From contig CADECP010000049.1 of assembly GCA_902825875.1 (NCBI GenBank), forward strand, positions 1-43,795: a stretch of DNA of 43,795 bases. The letters are read 5' to 3'. A program made the translations under genes and the position numbers. The notes under the pieces are model-generated. The model did not search any database. It was not told the origin of the DNA and saw only the letters and a program-made list of their open reading frames with translations. Below are positions 15,510-25,479 of this stretch, piece after piece. Numbering within the stretch: the stretch's first letter is position 1; every line of letters starts with the position of its first letter. The stretch is from an uncultured Acidobacteriota bacterium (GTDB taxonomy: Bacteria; Acidobacteriota; Blastocatellia; RBC074).

Positions 15510-16250
15510 TCAAAGCCAGAATTTCATTTTCACGCCAGCAGCTTTGCCTTGAATGATGTCTTCGCCGTCTTCGTGAGCTTCGCTGACGCTGAACACCTGG
15601 CGTGAAGGCATTTCGATACCTGACAACGTGCCGGTCAGATAAGCTCCGGTATCCACGGCAATCAAACTGTCGCGCAACCAGACTCGTTCGCGTTCGCCGA
15701 ACAGCATTCCGGTGATGGTGTGACCGAAAATGACGGTCTTGCCGCTGTATGAACTGAAAAACTTGCGGTTACGAGACCAATACAGTTCGGGACTGTCAGC
15801 AACTTCGCTGGGGTGAAGGAATTTGCCTTCTTCTTCAGGCAGAGCGGCGTGAACGTAAATCGCGTACTCGTCTTCATGCCAGGTCGGTAACGATTCCATA
15901 AATTGCCAATGCGCTTCGGGCACATCGAATTCGCCTTCGGAGTTGACGTAGCTGTGCAAAGTTTCAACGCCGCCATTGTAAAGCCATAACTCCGCTTGTT
16001 CGCTTTCCGGTTCGGTCAGCGCCGAAACCATCATCGCTTCGTGATTGCCTTTCAGAACGACAACCGTGTCCGGCGATTCGGATTTCAAGGCGATGGCGCG
16101 TTCGACGACGCCACGCGAATCCTCACCGCGATCCACCAGATCGCCGATCAGAATCAGCTTGTCTTCACCCGCCTGGTAATTCATCGCCTCCAGCAAACGA
16201 TTGAACAGCGTAAGTTTCCCGTGAATGTCACCAACCACTAAAGTCCGCAT
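15510..16250 (-). CDS. Serine/threonine-protein-phosphatase-like metallophosphatase
   Basis: A 246-aa calcineurin-like phosphoesterase of the PrpE/PP1-like branch. The two-metal signature is complete: GDIHG (8-12), GDLVDRGED (about 36-44), GNHE (about 69-72), a later His in YVHAALP and GHT near residue 175. It removes phosphate from phosphoproteins or dinucleoside polyphosphates; the substrate is not evident. The start ATG 16250 gives the canonical MRTLVVGDIHG N-terminus. It is divergent from pgsA. Confidence 0.9.
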   Translation of the reverse strand: MRTLVVGDIHGKLTLFNRLLEAMNYQAGEDKLILIGDLVDRGEDSRGVVERAIALKSESPDTVVVLKGNHEAMMVSALTEPESEQAELWLYNGGVETLHSYVNSEGEFDVPEAHWQFMESLPTWHEDEYAIYVHAALPEEEGKFLHPSEVADSPELYWSRNRKFFSSYSGKTVIFGHTITGMLFGERERVWLRDSLIAVDTGAYLTGTLSGIEMPSRQVFSVSEAHEDGEDIIQGKAAGVKMKFWL

Positions 16251-16367
16251 AGCGCGCGCATTATTGCCAAAAAGCTTTCAAAAGAAAAATCGAAAAGATA
16301 TGATGCCCTGCGTTCAGGGCAGCTTCTGCACATATTTACCGTTATCTATAACCCCGCGCGGGCAGCG

Positions 16368-16988
16368 ATGTCTGCGTTTCCGGCTGAAAAAAACATGTCG
16401 TCGGTTCTGACCGTTGCCAATCTTCTCACTGTACTTCGGCTGATCTTGATTCCGGTTTTTGTCGTGGCGGCTCACGATAAAAAATTCGATTGGGCGCTGG
16501 GAGTGTTTTTCGTCGCCGCCGTCACCGATGGCTTGGACGGATTGGTTGCGCGCGCGTTCAACCAGAAAACTCCACTCGGCGCGATTCTCGATCCGATGGC
16601 CGACAAGCTTTTGCTGGTTACGGCTTTTATCGCGTTGACCATGGAAGGTTTCACCAAAACGCTGCCGATCCCGTTCTGGTTGACGGCCACAGTCATCAGC
16701 CGCGATGTTTTCATCGTGCTTGGAGCCTTGGTCATCAATATGACCACCGGATTCAGCAATTTTCGGCCATCGGTTCCCGGCAAGCTGAACACCTTTGTAC
16801 AGATCACCATGATTGTGTTTTTTCTGGCAGCCAATGCTTTCGACCTGTTCACGCGATTTTTGCCGCTGGCGTTTTACGTCACGCTGGCGATGGCCATTTT
16901 TTCAGGACTGCATTACGTCTGGCATGCCAACCGCCTGATGAACGAACAAGAACAGGAAAAAAAGGACTCCGGTGAAAGAGCAGAATAA
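16368..16988 (+). CDS. pgsA: CDP-diacylglycerol-glycerol-3-phosphate 3-phosphatidyltransferase
   Basis: An inner-membrane enzyme of phosphatidylglycerol synthesis, 206 aa. The CDP-alcohol phosphotransferase signature DG-x2-AR-x8-G-x3-D-x3-D is exact, running from DGLVAR to GAILDPMAD (about 56-82). Four to six hydrophobic segments surround it. ATG 16368 or the in-frame ATG 16395 (MSSVLTVANLL) could be the start; neither has a strong ribosome site, and the second matches the family's usual beginning better. The stop overlaps the start of the permease gene by 17 bp, so the two are translationally linked. Confidence 0.9.
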   Translation: MSAFPAEKNMSSVLTVANLLTVLRLILIPVFVVAAHDKKFDWALGVFFVAAVTDGLDGLVARAFNQKTPLGAILDPMADKLLLVTAFIALTMEGFTKTLPIPFWLTATVISRDVFIVLGALVINMTTGFSNFRPSVPGKLNTFVQITMIVFFLAANAFDLFTRFLPLAFYVTLAMAIFSGLHYVWHANRLMNEQEQEKKDSGERAE

Positions 16989-18261
16989 TTCTCACAATTC
17001 GGACGCGAACAACCGGCTGACGCCCATCGAATGGATGCGCTGGATTCCGGCGGCTCTGTTGGCAATTGCCTTTCTGGTTTTTGTCGTCGTCAGCGGACGG
17101 ATCGTGCTGGTTCCGATGCTGATTTCGGTGGCACTGGCTTATCTGCTGGCGCCGATTGTCCGCTGGTTCGAGCGGCGCGGATGGTCGCGGGCGTATTCGA
17201 CTCTGTTGGGAATTACTGCTGCCACGCTGTTGGTCGTGCTGGTGCTGATTTTTGTCATTCCTTCGGTCTGGAACCAGTTGAACAAGTCTTACGGACAAGC
17301 TCAGGCGCTGTTGCAGGACAACGACCGATTGGAACAATTACTAACCAGGATCAAACAGATCAACCCTCAGCTTTCCGATCTGGTCAAAGAGCAAATCCAA
17401 AAATCCGGCGGCAACATTGATGTCGGAAAGATTCTTGGCTGGGTAGGCAAATGGCTGCAAACCGGATTGTTCAAACTGGTTGATTTGACGGCTTCGATTC
17501 TGGATTTGCTGCTGATTCCTTTCTTCATTTATTACCTGCTGGCCGATTACCGCGACATGCGCGACCGCGTTGACAGGCTGATTCCGCCGCGATTTCGCAG
17601 CGTTACCTCCGATTTGATGGCGCAGATCAACGAAGTTCTTTCGTCTTATGTTCGCAATCAATTGCTGATTGCTGTGGCGATGGGAGCCATGTATTCCGCC
17701 GGATTTATGGCTTTGCGAGTGCCGTTGGGCTTTACGATTGGCATGTTGTCCGGCTTGCTGAACTTCGTGCCTTATCTGGGAACGCTGATCGGGTTTGGGC
17801 TGTCGCTGTTTTTCGTGGCGTTGGATGGAGCCGGAATTGGCCGCATCTCCGGCGTGCTGATCGTTTTTGCCGTCGTTCAAAGCGTCGAAGGTTATTACCT
17901 GACGCCAAAATTGCTGGGCAGCCGATTGAACCTGCATCCGATGTGGGTGCTGGTCGGACTGGTTATCGGCGGAAATCTGTTTGGCTTGCTGGGAATCATC
18001 CTAGCCGTTCCGGTGATTGCCGTCGCCAAAGTCGTGCTGGGTGTGCTGGAAGAAATCTATCAGGAATCGAATTTTTATCGCCGCACCGGAACCACTTTGC
18101 TGACCGGGCAAGGCCAGGTCGTAGGCTTTTCGGAATCCGGTTCACCCACCACAGGATTGATTGTTCAGGAAGAAATTTCTGACCGCCCTCGCCGAACCAT
18201 CATCACCACCAGCGAATTGAAGTCTAGAATCCGCGACGAAAAGTTTCAGCCGAAAGAATAA
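16972..18261 (+). CDS. AI-2E / PerM-family transporter
   Basis: A 429-aa polytopic membrane protein of the AI-2 exporter-like (PerM/YdiK/TqsA) superfamily. About eight membrane helices are visible, with the family's loop between helices 2 and 3. The conserved C-terminal region includes FVPYLGTLIGF, then VQSVEGYYLTPKLLGSRLNLHP and the G-rich segment GNLFGLLGIILAVP. The substrate is uncertain because members move autoinducer 2, Na+/H+ or unknown solutes. The start is GTG 16972 inside the pgsA tail, preceded by AAAGGA. A polar C-terminal tail of about 60 residues follows the last helix. Confidence 0.9.
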   Translation: MKEQNNSHNSDANNRLTPIEWMRWIPAALLAIAFLVFVVVSGRIVLVPMLISVALAYLLAPIVRWFERRGWSRAYSTLLGITAATLLVVLVLIFVIPSVWNQLNKSYGQAQALLQDNDRLEQLLTRIKQINPQLSDLVKEQIQKSGGNIDVGKILGWVGKWLQTGLFKLVDLTASILDLLLIPFFIYYLLADYRDMRDRVDRLIPPRFRSVTSDLMAQINEVLSSYVRNQLLIAVAMGAMYSAGFMALRVPLGFTIGMLSGLLNFVPYLGTLIGFGLSLFFVALDGAGIGRISGVLIVFAVVQSVEGYYLTPKLLGSRLNLHPMWVLVGLVIGGNLFGLLGIILAVPVIAVAKVVLGVLEEIYQESNFYRRTGTTLLTGQGQVVGFSESGSPTTGLIVQEEISDRPRRTIITTSELKSRIRDEKFQPKE

Positions 18262-18292
18262 CTAGCCTTTTTGAGCCAGTCAGGTTATATTT

Positions 18293-18323
18293 CTTGACAG
18301 CAAAAGACTCAAGTATCTATACT
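18293..18323 (+). promoter_or_regulatory. dnaK promoter overlapped by a HAIR-like HspR operator
   Basis: TTGACA (18294-18299) and TATACT (18318-18323) form a vegetative-type promoter with an 18-nt spacer. Lying on it, CTTGACA-N7-ACTCAAG (18293-18313) matches the known HspR inverted repeat CTTGAGT-N7-ACTCAAG at 12 of 14 arm positions. HspR bound here would cover the -35 box and spacer, which fits repression. The hspR gene is the last of this cluster (22177-22596). Confidence 0.7.
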
Positions 18324-18338
18324 GCGCCCGCTTTAATC

Positions 18339-18352
18339 TGGCGAATTCGCCA
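18339..18352. promoter_or_regulatory. 14-bp perfect palindrome in the dnaK leader
   Basis: TGGCGAATTCGCCA is a perfect palindrome 16 bp downstream of the -10 box. It could be a second protein-binding site or a small hairpin in the 5' untranslated region, which runs about 95 nt to the dnaK start. No named regulator is recognised from it. Confidence 0.45.
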
Positions 18353-18427
18353 ACGCTATTATCAGTAAAGTTTTGAAAGTTTTGCTGGCTCAGAGTTTTA
18401 GACTCGTTGAGCTTCAAGGAGGAGAAA

Positions 18428-20341
18428 ATGAGCAAAGTTATAGGCATTGACCTGGGTACGACCAACTCAGTCGTGGCCATTATGGAAGGCAGCGAGCCGA
18501 CCGTTATCACCAATTCCGAAGGCGGACGCACTACGCCATCCGTCGTCGGGTTCACCAAAGACGGCAACCGTCTGGTTGGCCAGGTGGCCAAACGCCAGGC
18601 AGTCACCAATCCTGAAAATACCGTTTATTCGATCAAGCGTTTTATGGGTCGCCGATACAACGAAGTCAGCGACGAAATGAAGCAGGTTCCGTACAAAGTG
18701 GTTTCGGCTTCCAACGGCGATGTGCGTGTTGTGGCAGGCGACAAAGATTATTCGCCGCCGGAAGTTTCGGCGATGATTCTGCAAAAATTGAAGCAGGCCG
18801 CCGAAGATTACCTCGGACAAAAAGTCACTCAAGCCGTCATCACCGTTCCGGCGTATTTCAACGACGCTCAGCGTCAAGCGACCAAAGACGCAGGCAAAGT
18901 CGCCGGTTTGGAGGTTTTGCGAATCGTCAACGAACCGACGGCGGCGGCGCTGGCTTACGGTTTGGACAAAATGAAGAACGAAACAATCGCCGTGTTCGAT
19001 TTCGGCGGAGGCACGTTCGACATTTCGATTCTGGAAGTCGGCGAAGGTGTCGTTGAAGTGAAATCCACAAATGGCGACACGCACTTGGGCGGCGACGACG
19101 TTGATGAGCGGCTGATTCGCTGGATCATTGACGAGTTCAAAAAAGATCAAGGCATTGATTTGTCGAACGACAAAATGGCTTTGCAGCGGCTGAAAGAAGC
19201 CGCCGAAAAAGCCAAAATTGAGCTGTCTTCGACGATGGAAACGGAAATCAACCTGCCGTTCATCACTGCGGACGCTTCCGGCCCGAAACATCTGGTGATG
19301 AAACTGACCCGCGCCAAGTTTGAATCGCTGGTCGAAGACATACTGAAACGCACTTTAGAACCTTGTCGTCAGGCGTTGAAAGACGCAGGCGTTGATGCCA
19401 GCAAAATTGACGAAGTCGTTCTGGTCGGCGGTTCGACGCGCATTCCGAAGATTCAAGAGATGGTCAAAACCTTCTTCGGCAAGGAACCGCACAAAGGTGT
19501 CAACCCGGACGAAGTCGTCGCGGTCGGCGCTGCCGTTCAAGCGGGCGTGCTTTCCGGCGAAGTCAAAGACCTGTTGCTGCTGGACGTGACGCCGCTCAGT
19601 TTGGGAATCGAAACGCTCGGCGGCGTGTTCACGCGCTTGATCGAACGCAACACGACGATTCCCACGCGCAAGAGCGAAGTCTTTTCGACGGCAACCGACA
19701 ACCAGACTTCGGTCGAAGTTCACGTGTTGCAGGGCGAACGCCAGATGGCTGGTGACAACCGCACACTGGGCAAATTCCACTTGGTGGGAATTCCGCCCGC
19801 TCCGCGCGGAGTTCCGCAGGTTGAAGTCACCTTCGACATTGACGCCAACGGCATCGTCAACGTCTCTGCCAAAGACAACGGCACGGGACGCGAACAACGC
19901 ATCACCATCACGGCTTCATCCGGTCTGTCGAAAGACGAAATTGACCGCATGATGAAAGACGCCGAATCGCACGCCGACGAAGACAAACGCAAACGCGAAG
20001 CCGTCGAAATCAAGAACCGTTTGGATTCGATGATCTTCCAGACGGAAAAGGTCATCAGCGACAACCGCGAAAAGATTCCGGTCGGATTGATTTCAGAAGC
20101 CGAAACGGCCATCGCCGACGCGAAAAAAGCCGTCGAATCAAACACGTCGGATGAGTTCCAAACGCAACTGGACAACCTGACTCGCGTTTCGCATCGCATC
20201 GCCGAATCGCTGTACCAACAGCAATCCAGCGGCGCAGACGCAGGCGAACAGGCGAATGCGGCTGGCGCCTCGGCGGGAGCAGGCGGCAGCAATGACGACG
20301 TGATTGACGCCGAATACATTGACGTTGACGACAAGAAGTAG
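18428..20341 (+). CDS. dnaK: Chaperone DnaK (Hsp70)
   Basis: Hsp70 chaperone, 637 aa. The ATPase domain opens [13 protein letters not shown] (5-17) and carries [11 protein letters not shown] (about 190-200) and VGGSTRIPK (about 335). The substrate domain begins after [19 protein letters not shown], and the protein ends with the acidic [14 protein letters not shown] tail typical of bacterial DnaK. ATG 18428 follows a strong AGGAGG site; the upstream ATG at 18407 does not. It is the first gene of dnaK-hsp20-dnaJ-hspR. grpE, often adjacent, is absent from the window. Confidence 0.98.
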   Translation: MSKVIGIDLGTTNSVVAIMEGSEPTVITNSEGGRTTPSVVGFTKDGNRLVGQVAKRQAVTNPENTVYSIKRFMGRRYNEVSDEMKQVPYKVVSASNGDVRVVAGDKDYSPPEVSAMILQKLKQAAEDYLGQKVTQAVITVPAYFNDAQRQATKDAGKVAGLEVLRIVNEPTAAALAYGLDKMKNETIAVFDFGGGTFDISILEVGEGVVEVKSTNGDTHLGGDDVDERLIRWIIDEFKKDQGIDLSNDKMALQRLKEAAEKAKIELSSTMETEINLPFITADASGPKHLVMKLTRAKFESLVEDILKRTLEPCRQALKDAGVDASKIDEVVLVGGSTRIPKIQEMVKTFFGKEPHKGVNPDEVVAVGAAVQAGVLSGEVKDLLLLDVTPLSLGIETLGGVFTRLIERNTTIPTRKSEVFSTATDNQTSVEVHVLQGERQMAGDNRTLGKFHLVGIPPAPRGVPQVEVTFDIDANGIVNVSAKDNGTGREQRITITASSGLSKDEIDRMMKDAESHADEDKRKREAVEIKNRLDSMIFQTEKVISDNREKIPVGLISEAETAIADAKKAVESNTSDEFQTQLDNLTRVSHRIAESLYQQQSSGADAGEQANAAGASAGAGGSNDDVIDAEYIDVDDKK

Positions 20342-20352
20342 TTTCCAGACGG

Positions 20353-20400
20353 CAGTTTCCAGTTTCCGGTGATTTCACTGGAAACTGGAAACGGGAAACT
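20353..20400. repeat. GGAAACTGG-type hairpin between dnaK and hsp20
   Basis: GTTTCCAGTTTCC (20355-20367) pairs perfectly with GGAAACTGGAAAC (20380-20392), and the loop GGTGATTTCACT itself folds (GTGA/TCAC), so the stem is nearly continuous. Further copies of GGAAACTGG continue up to the hsp20 start. It may attenuate readthrough or protect mRNA ends. Confidence 0.75.
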
Positions 20401-20418
20401 GGCAACCGGAAACTGACA

Positions 20419-20856
20419 ATGGCCAAGCAACACCATCTACTAAACGATCTGACTGCCATCGAACAGCAACTGGCGCAGTTGTTGCGCGGGCCGCATTTGT
20501 TCAGCACCGAACCGCAAAGCGGCACGTGGTCGCCGCCGGTGGACATTTACGAAACGCAAACCGGATTCGTGCTGACAGCGGAAGTTCCGGGCGTGTCACT
20601 GGCCGATCTGGAATTGAAGGTCGTCGAAAACGAATTGGTTCTGAAAGGCGAACGCCCGTGGACGCATAATCCGCACGGCGAAAACATTCATCGGCTGGAA
20701 AATTCGTACGGCAAATTCGAGCGGTCGTTCAGTCTGTCCGAACGCATTGATGCGGACAACATCGCGGCGGAACTTGATCGCGGTGTTCTGAAAGTCACCT
20801 TGCCCAAACGCTGCGAGGTGAGTGGCAAACAGGTGGAAATCACAACGGAAGATTGA
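20419..20856 (+). CDS. Small heat-shock protein (Hsp20 / alpha-crystallin)
   Basis: A 145-aa ATP-independent holdase. The alpha-crystallin domain spans about residues 32-140, from [20 protein letters not shown] through LVLKGERP to [13 protein letters not shown]. That last segment is the conserved A-x-x-x-n-GvL motif in variant form. The C-terminal anchor usually read as I-x-I/V is VEITTED here. It starts 77 bp after dnaK with the hairpin repeat between, and precedes dnaJ. The position inside the dnaK-dnaJ cluster suggests shared HspR control. Confidence 0.93.
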   Translation: MAKQHHLLNDLTAIEQQLAQLLRGPHLFSTEPQSGTWSPPVDIYETQTGFVLTAEVPGVSLADLELKVVENELVLKGERPWTHNPHGENIHRLENSYGKFERSFSLSERIDADNIAAELDRGVLKVTLPKRCEVSGKQVEITTED

Positions 20857-20861
20857 GTAAG

Positions 20862-20887
20862 TAGAGACGCAAAATCTTGCGTCTCTA
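20862..20887. repeat. Perfect 11-bp-stem hairpin between hsp20 and dnaJ
   Basis: TAGAGACGCAA (20862-20872) and TTGCGTCTCTA (20877-20887) enclose the 4-nt loop AATC. The stem ends two bases before the preferred dnaJ start, so it would occupy the place of the ribosome site. The GTAGAGACGC... form resembles repeats known from cyanobacterial and other environmental genomes (from memory, unchecked). Confidence 0.8.
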
Positions 20888-20888
20888 T

Positions 20889-22076
20889 ATGCCAAATGAA
20901 ATGGCGCAAAAAGAAGATTACTACAAAGCTCTGGGCGTCAGCCGAACTGCTTCGGCGGACGACATACGCAAGGCGTATCGTCGTCTGGCGCGCAAACATC
21001 ACCCTGACGTGAATCCCGGCGACAAAGCGGCGGAGGAGAAGTTCAAGAAAATCTCTGAAGCCAATGACGTGTTGTCCGATCCGAAAAAGCGCGAGGTGTA
21101 CGACAAGTTCGGAAGTTACAGCGACAATTTACGCGACGCCGCTGCGCGCGGAGCAGGCGCTGGTCCCGGCGGTGGTTTTGATTTCGATTGGGGAAGCGTT
21201 TTCACGGGCGGCGGCGCGGCAGGTGCAGGTCAGAGCACAGGACAAAGCTCCGGCGGCGGCCCCAGCTTCAAGGATATTTTCAGCGACCTGTTCAGCGGAG
21301 GCGGCGCGCGCGCTCAGCAAACGCGCCAGCAATTGCGCGGCAACGACATTGAATTGCCGCTTTCGATCAGCTTCGAAGATTCCATCAACGGTTTGACGAC
21401 CAACATCAACGTTCGTCGCAGCGAAGTCTGCGCGCGGTGCAGCGGTTCCGGCGAAGCTCCCGGCTCAGGACAAATCAATTGCGGCACATGCAGCGGAACC
21501 GGCAAGGTGTCTTCGGGCGGAGGATTTTTGCGATTCGATCAACCGTGCGGCGATTGCAACGGAACCGGTCGCCGTCGCCAGCTTTGCCCGGTCTGTTCCG
21601 GCAAAGGCATCGTCCCGAAATTTGAATCGGTGAAAGTTCGCATTCCGGCGGGAGTGGACACAGGTTCGCGCGTGCGTGTTCCCAACAAAGGCGAATCCGG
21701 TCGGATGGGTGCTCCGGCGGGCGATTTGTTCATCGTCACCAAAGTTGACCCGCACAAAATCTTCACGCGCAAAGGCGACAACATTCACTGCACGATTCCA
21801 GTCACGTTGCCCGAAGCGGCGCTTGGCGCAAAGATTGAAGTCCCGACCGTCAGCGGCAAGGCGCAACTCAGGATTCCGCCCGGCACGCAATCCGGTCAGG
21901 TTTTTCGGTTGAAGGAAAAAGGCGCGCCGAGTTTGCGCGGTTCGACGCGCGGCGACCAATACGTCGAAGTCAAAATCGTGCTGCCCAAAATCATTGACGA
22001 AGATTCAAAGGAATTGCTGCGGCAGTTCGCCAAACGCAACGCCGAAAATCCACGAGTCGAACTGGGGCTGGAATGA
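20889..22076 (+). CDS. dnaJ: Co-chaperone DnaJ (Hsp40)
   Basis: An Hsp40 co-chaperone that stimulates DnaK ATPase. The J-domain has the HPD motif ([10 protein letters not shown], about 38-47), followed by a long G/F-rich region. Four CxxCxGxG zinc repeats follow: [24 protein letters not shown] and CPVCSGKG. Two C-terminal beta domains complete the protein. ATG 20889 ([13 protein letters not shown]) or ATG 20901 (MAQKEDYYK) could be the start; neither has a Shine-Dalgarno and the upstream space is a hairpin. Length is 395 aa with the first choice. It is followed by hspR after a repeat. Confidence 0.96.
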   Translation: MPNEMAQKEDYYKALGVSRTASADDIRKAYRRLARKHHPDVNPGDKAAEEKFKKISEANDVLSDPKKREVYDKFGSYSDNLRDAAARGAGAGPGGGFDFDWGSVFTGGGAAGAGQSTGQSSGGGPSFKDIFSDLFSGGGARAQQTRQQLRGNDIELPLSISFEDSINGLTTNINVRRSEVCARCSGSGEAPGSGQINCGTCSGTGKVSSGGGFLRFDQPCGDCNGTGRRRQLCPVCSGKGIVPKFESVKVRIPAGVDTGSRVRVPNKGESGRMGAPAGDLFIVTKVDPHKIFTRKGDNIHCTIPVTLPEAALGAKIEVPTVSGKAQLRIPPGTQSGQVFRLKEKGAPSLRGSTRGDQYVEVKIVLPKIIDEDSKELLRQFAKRNAENPRVELGLE

Positions 22077-22078
22077 AA

Positions 22079-22171
22079 ATCAAAAGGCAAAAGGCAAATA
22101 CCAAAAATCAAAAATGGACAGAGGTCAGTTTCGACCTTTTGCCTTTTGCTTTTTGATATTTGCCTTTTGAT
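22079..22171. repeat. CAAAAGGCAAA-type hairpin between dnaJ and hspR
   Basis: ATCAAAAGGCAAA (22079-22091) is the exact reverse complement of 22159-22171. The sequence between is also made of AAAGGCAAA and CAAAAATC variants and their complements, so most of the 93 bp gap can fold. The hspR start ATG 22177 lies 5 bp beyond. Confidence 0.75.
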
Positions 22172-22176
22172 TTTTT

Positions 22177-22596
22177 ATGAAGCGAAGAGCCAAAGGTTAC
22201 ACAATCAGCGCAGTCGCCGACCATTACGGCGTGCATCAGCAAACTTTGCGAATGTACGAACGCGAAGGCCTGCTGAAACCGTCGCGCTCCGACGGCAACG
22301 TGCGCCTATACACCGACGAAGATTTGGAGCAATTGGAACTGATTTTGAACCTGACGCGCGATCTGGGAGTGAATCTGGCCGGAGTCGAGATTATCCTGAA
22401 CATGCGCGAAAAGATGGATCAGATGCAGCAGGAATTTAACCGCTTCTTCGGAATGCTGCGCGATTACATGGCCAACCAAACCATCATCGAACACGACACC
22501 CAAACCAGCCAGGCTCTGGTTCCGACTCGCCGCCCGGTCACCGTCAAACCCGTCAATCGCCGCACCATTAAGATTGAAGAACCGACTGAAGACTGA
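22177..22596 (+). CDS. hspR: MerR-family heat-shock repressor HspR
   Basis: A 139-aa MerR-type winged-helix repressor. YTISAVADHYGVHQQTLRMY (8-27) is the recognition helix-turn-helix, followed by EREGLLKPSRS and NVRLYTDEDLEQL. That block is typical of HspR. A dimerisation helix follows (EIILNMREKMDQMQQEFNRF). HspR normally binds HAIR repeats with DnaK as co-repressor and controls the dnaK operon; the matching operator is seen at 18293-18313. It has no cysteines or metal site of the MerR metal sensors. It ends the heat-shock cluster, giving a feedback loop. Confidence 0.92.
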   Translation: MKRRAKGYTISAVADHYGVHQQTLRMYEREGLLKPSRSDGNVRLYTDEDLEQLELILNLTRDLGVNLAGVEIILNMREKMDQMQQEFNRFFGMLRDYMANQTIIEHDTQTSQALVPTRRPVTVKPVNRRTIKIEEPTED

Positions 22597-22615
22597 GCAT
22601 CAGGAGGTAAACTCT

Positions 22616-23062
22616 CTGAAACGATACCTACTAAAAGCCACCATTTTCATCGTAGGTTTACTATCCGCGATCACACTTTTTCTTTATTTCACCCGCACGA
22701 ACTCCGTTATTCTCACGCTGCCACTGGATGACACTATCAGACCCAGAACTTACTGCCTACTGAACCCATTTCGTGATAAGTCAGCCGAACGACTTGCTGA
22801 AAGCCATCTGCATGAACTTCGCAAAGGAAACGTCACAGCGATTGCGCCATTTGTAGACACGAGAAACTACATTCTCGACAACGAAAGGAAATGGCCGATT
22901 CGCAAATGGCATGTGGGTGGCTTTAATTATCAAAATGGCAGATATGAAATCCTTTATTGGGTATCGCGTGGAAACGGCTATCTGGGTAAAGAAGAAGTAA
23001 GTTTTTGGATTGAACAAACTTCCAATGGCTTAAAGTTGAAAACTTATTCCGCGATTTACTGA
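22616..23062 (+). CDS. Small membrane-anchored protein, probable CTG start
   Basis: An unrecognised protein of 148 aa if it starts at CTG 22616. A consensus AGGAGG (22602-22607) sits 8 nt before this CTG, while the only other upstream start is a TTG at 22574 inside hspR with no ribosome site. An N-terminal membrane helix (YLLKATIFIVGLLSAITLFLYF) anchors a globular domain with an AERLAESHLHELRKGN helix and a C-terminal beta-rich part (KEEVSFWIEQ). It lies 19 bp after hspR and may be the last gene of the heat-shock transcript. Its codons are A/T-richer than those of hspR. Confidence 0.65.
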   Translation: MKRYLLKATIFIVGLLSAITLFLYFTRTNSVILTLPLDDTIRPRTYCLLNPFRDKSAERLAESHLHELRKGNVTAIAPFVDTRNYILDNERKWPIRKWHVGGFNYQNGRYEILYWVSRGNGYLGKEEVSFWIEQTSNGLKLKTYSAIY

Positions 23063-23083
23063 TGTGCTTTGCTTCTCTGTGCT

Positions 23084-23911
23084 TCAAAGCACATCTGCAA
23101 AGGCTTTTTTCGTTCGTTCAAACCACCAATACCCGAACCCGAAACAGATCAGCCCGAACGCCAGAGTCACACTCAAACCTTGCCAGTCGGGCGTTTTCCC
23201 TTCCAGCAAAGCCAGCCGATAGCTGCGAATCAGCGGAGCCATCGGATTCCAATCCACCAGCCAGCGGTAATTCGGCGGAACCAGGCTTTCCGGGTACAGG
23301 ATCGGCGTCAGGTACATGCAGGCTTGCAGCGCCAGTTGATTGACTTGCGGCATGTCGCGGATGAACACGCCCAGGCTGGCCATCAACCATCCCAAACCAA
23401 TCGTCGCCAGCAATTGGGGAATCAGCAACACCGGCAGCCACAATGCCGTCGCGTGCAGAGTCCGCTGCATCATCAACGCCGCCGCCAGCAGAACGACCGT
23501 TCCCAACAGTTGTTGCACCAGCGCCGATAACGCTAGATTTACCGGCAAAGCTTCCAAAGGAAAGACTACGCGACGGACAAGGTTGACGTTGTCGGTCAGC
23601 GCCGTCGTCGAACGTAGCACTCCGTCGCTGAAAGCGATCCACGGCAACATCCCGCAAAACAGATACACCGCGAAGCGCAGATGACCGCCCTGGTCGCCGA
23701 ACTTCGCGCTGAAGATTCCCGAAAATATGACTGTGAAAATGACGATTTGAACCGCAGGCGTGATGATTGCCCAGCCCGATCCCATCAACGAACCTTTGTA
23801 ACGGCTGGTCAAATCACGCCGCACCATCGAACGGATCAATCCGCGATGTTCGCTGAACAGCGCCCAGGCCGGTTGCCAGAGCGGGATTTTGGCGTTTGAA
23901 CTGTAGTTCAT
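23084..23911 (-). CDS. ABC-2 type polysaccharide-export permease (TagG/Wzm-like)
   Basis: The membrane subunit of an O-antigen or teichoic-acid type ABC exporter, 275 aa. RDLTSRYKGSLMGSGWAI near residue 40 is the family's amphipathic helix, followed by about six membrane helices. The late block MYLTPILYPESLVPPNY and then NPMAPLIRSYR is typical. ATG 23911 (MNYSSNAK) is preferred because the longer frame runs through an inverted repeat at 23934-23974. The required ATPase partner (Wzt/TagH) is not in the window on either side, so it must be encoded elsewhere. It lies downstream of a glycosyltransferase on the same strand, consistent with surface glycan export. Confidence 0.9.
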   Translation of the reverse strand: MNYSSNAKIPLWQPAWALFSEHRGLIRSMVRRDLTSRYKGSLMGSGWAIITPAVQIVIFTVIFSGIFSAKFGDQGGHLRFAVYLFCGMLPWIAFSDGVLRSTTALTDNVNLVRRVVFPLEALPVNLALSALVQQLLGTVVLLAAALMMQRTLHATALWLPVLLIPQLLATIGLGWLMASLGVFIRDMPQVNQLALQACMYLTPILYPESLVPPNYRWLVDWNPMAPLIRSYRLALLEGKTPDWQGLSVTLAFGLICFGFGYWWFERTKKAFADVL

Positions 23912-23933
23912 CGGAAGGATGAAGTTTGAAGGC

Positions 23934-23974
23934 GGAATGATGAATGCCGGACGGAATTCATCATTCATCATTCC
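23934..23974. repeat. Inverted repeat between glycosyltransferase and permease genes
   Basis: GGAATGATGAATG (23934-23946) is the exact reverse complement of 23962-23974, with a 15-nt loop. It fills most of the gap between the two minus-strand genes. Its presence argues that the permease starts at 23911, not at 23971. Confidence 0.8.
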
Positions 23975-23986
23975 GAGTTCAGCATT

Positions 23987-25199
<1,213 letters not shown>

Positions 25200-25306
25200 A
25201 ATCGTTGATTCGCTCTCTCGTATTGAAATTGATAGCTACTGGGGGTTACTGCTTTCTTGCGGCGCTAAAAAGTTTGCCCGCAAATGCTTCCGGGCGACGT
25301 GATTGG

Positions 25307-25335
25307 AGTATAACTTCCATCTTTGGTTTGGCCAA
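25307..25335 (-). promoter_or_regulatory. Possible promoter for the glycosyltransferase gene
   Basis: On the minus strand, TTGGCC (-35-like) and TATACT (-10) are separated by 17 nt, about 110 bp before the glycosyltransferase start. The spacing is ideal and the -10 is good, but the -35 is a partial match. The rest of the 281-bp divergent gap to the ketoacyl synthase gene shows nothing else clear. Confidence 0.35.
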
Positions 25336-25479
25336 CCCGGACAAAAAAATATACGGAAACCGCGCTGCCTCAGATTCCGTCGTCATCTTTCATGACCTGC
25401 CCGACTTTGTTTAATCGTTGTTGACGCGGTAAGCTGTCGCCCGCAATCAAAATTCCTTCACTCAAGCGAGACCAAAAAA

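Noticed and set aside
25455..25475. ACTCAAG half-site before the ketoacyl synthase gene as a second HAIR operator
   Set aside because: No CTTGAGT-like arm lies 7 nt upstream, so it is probably a chance half-site.
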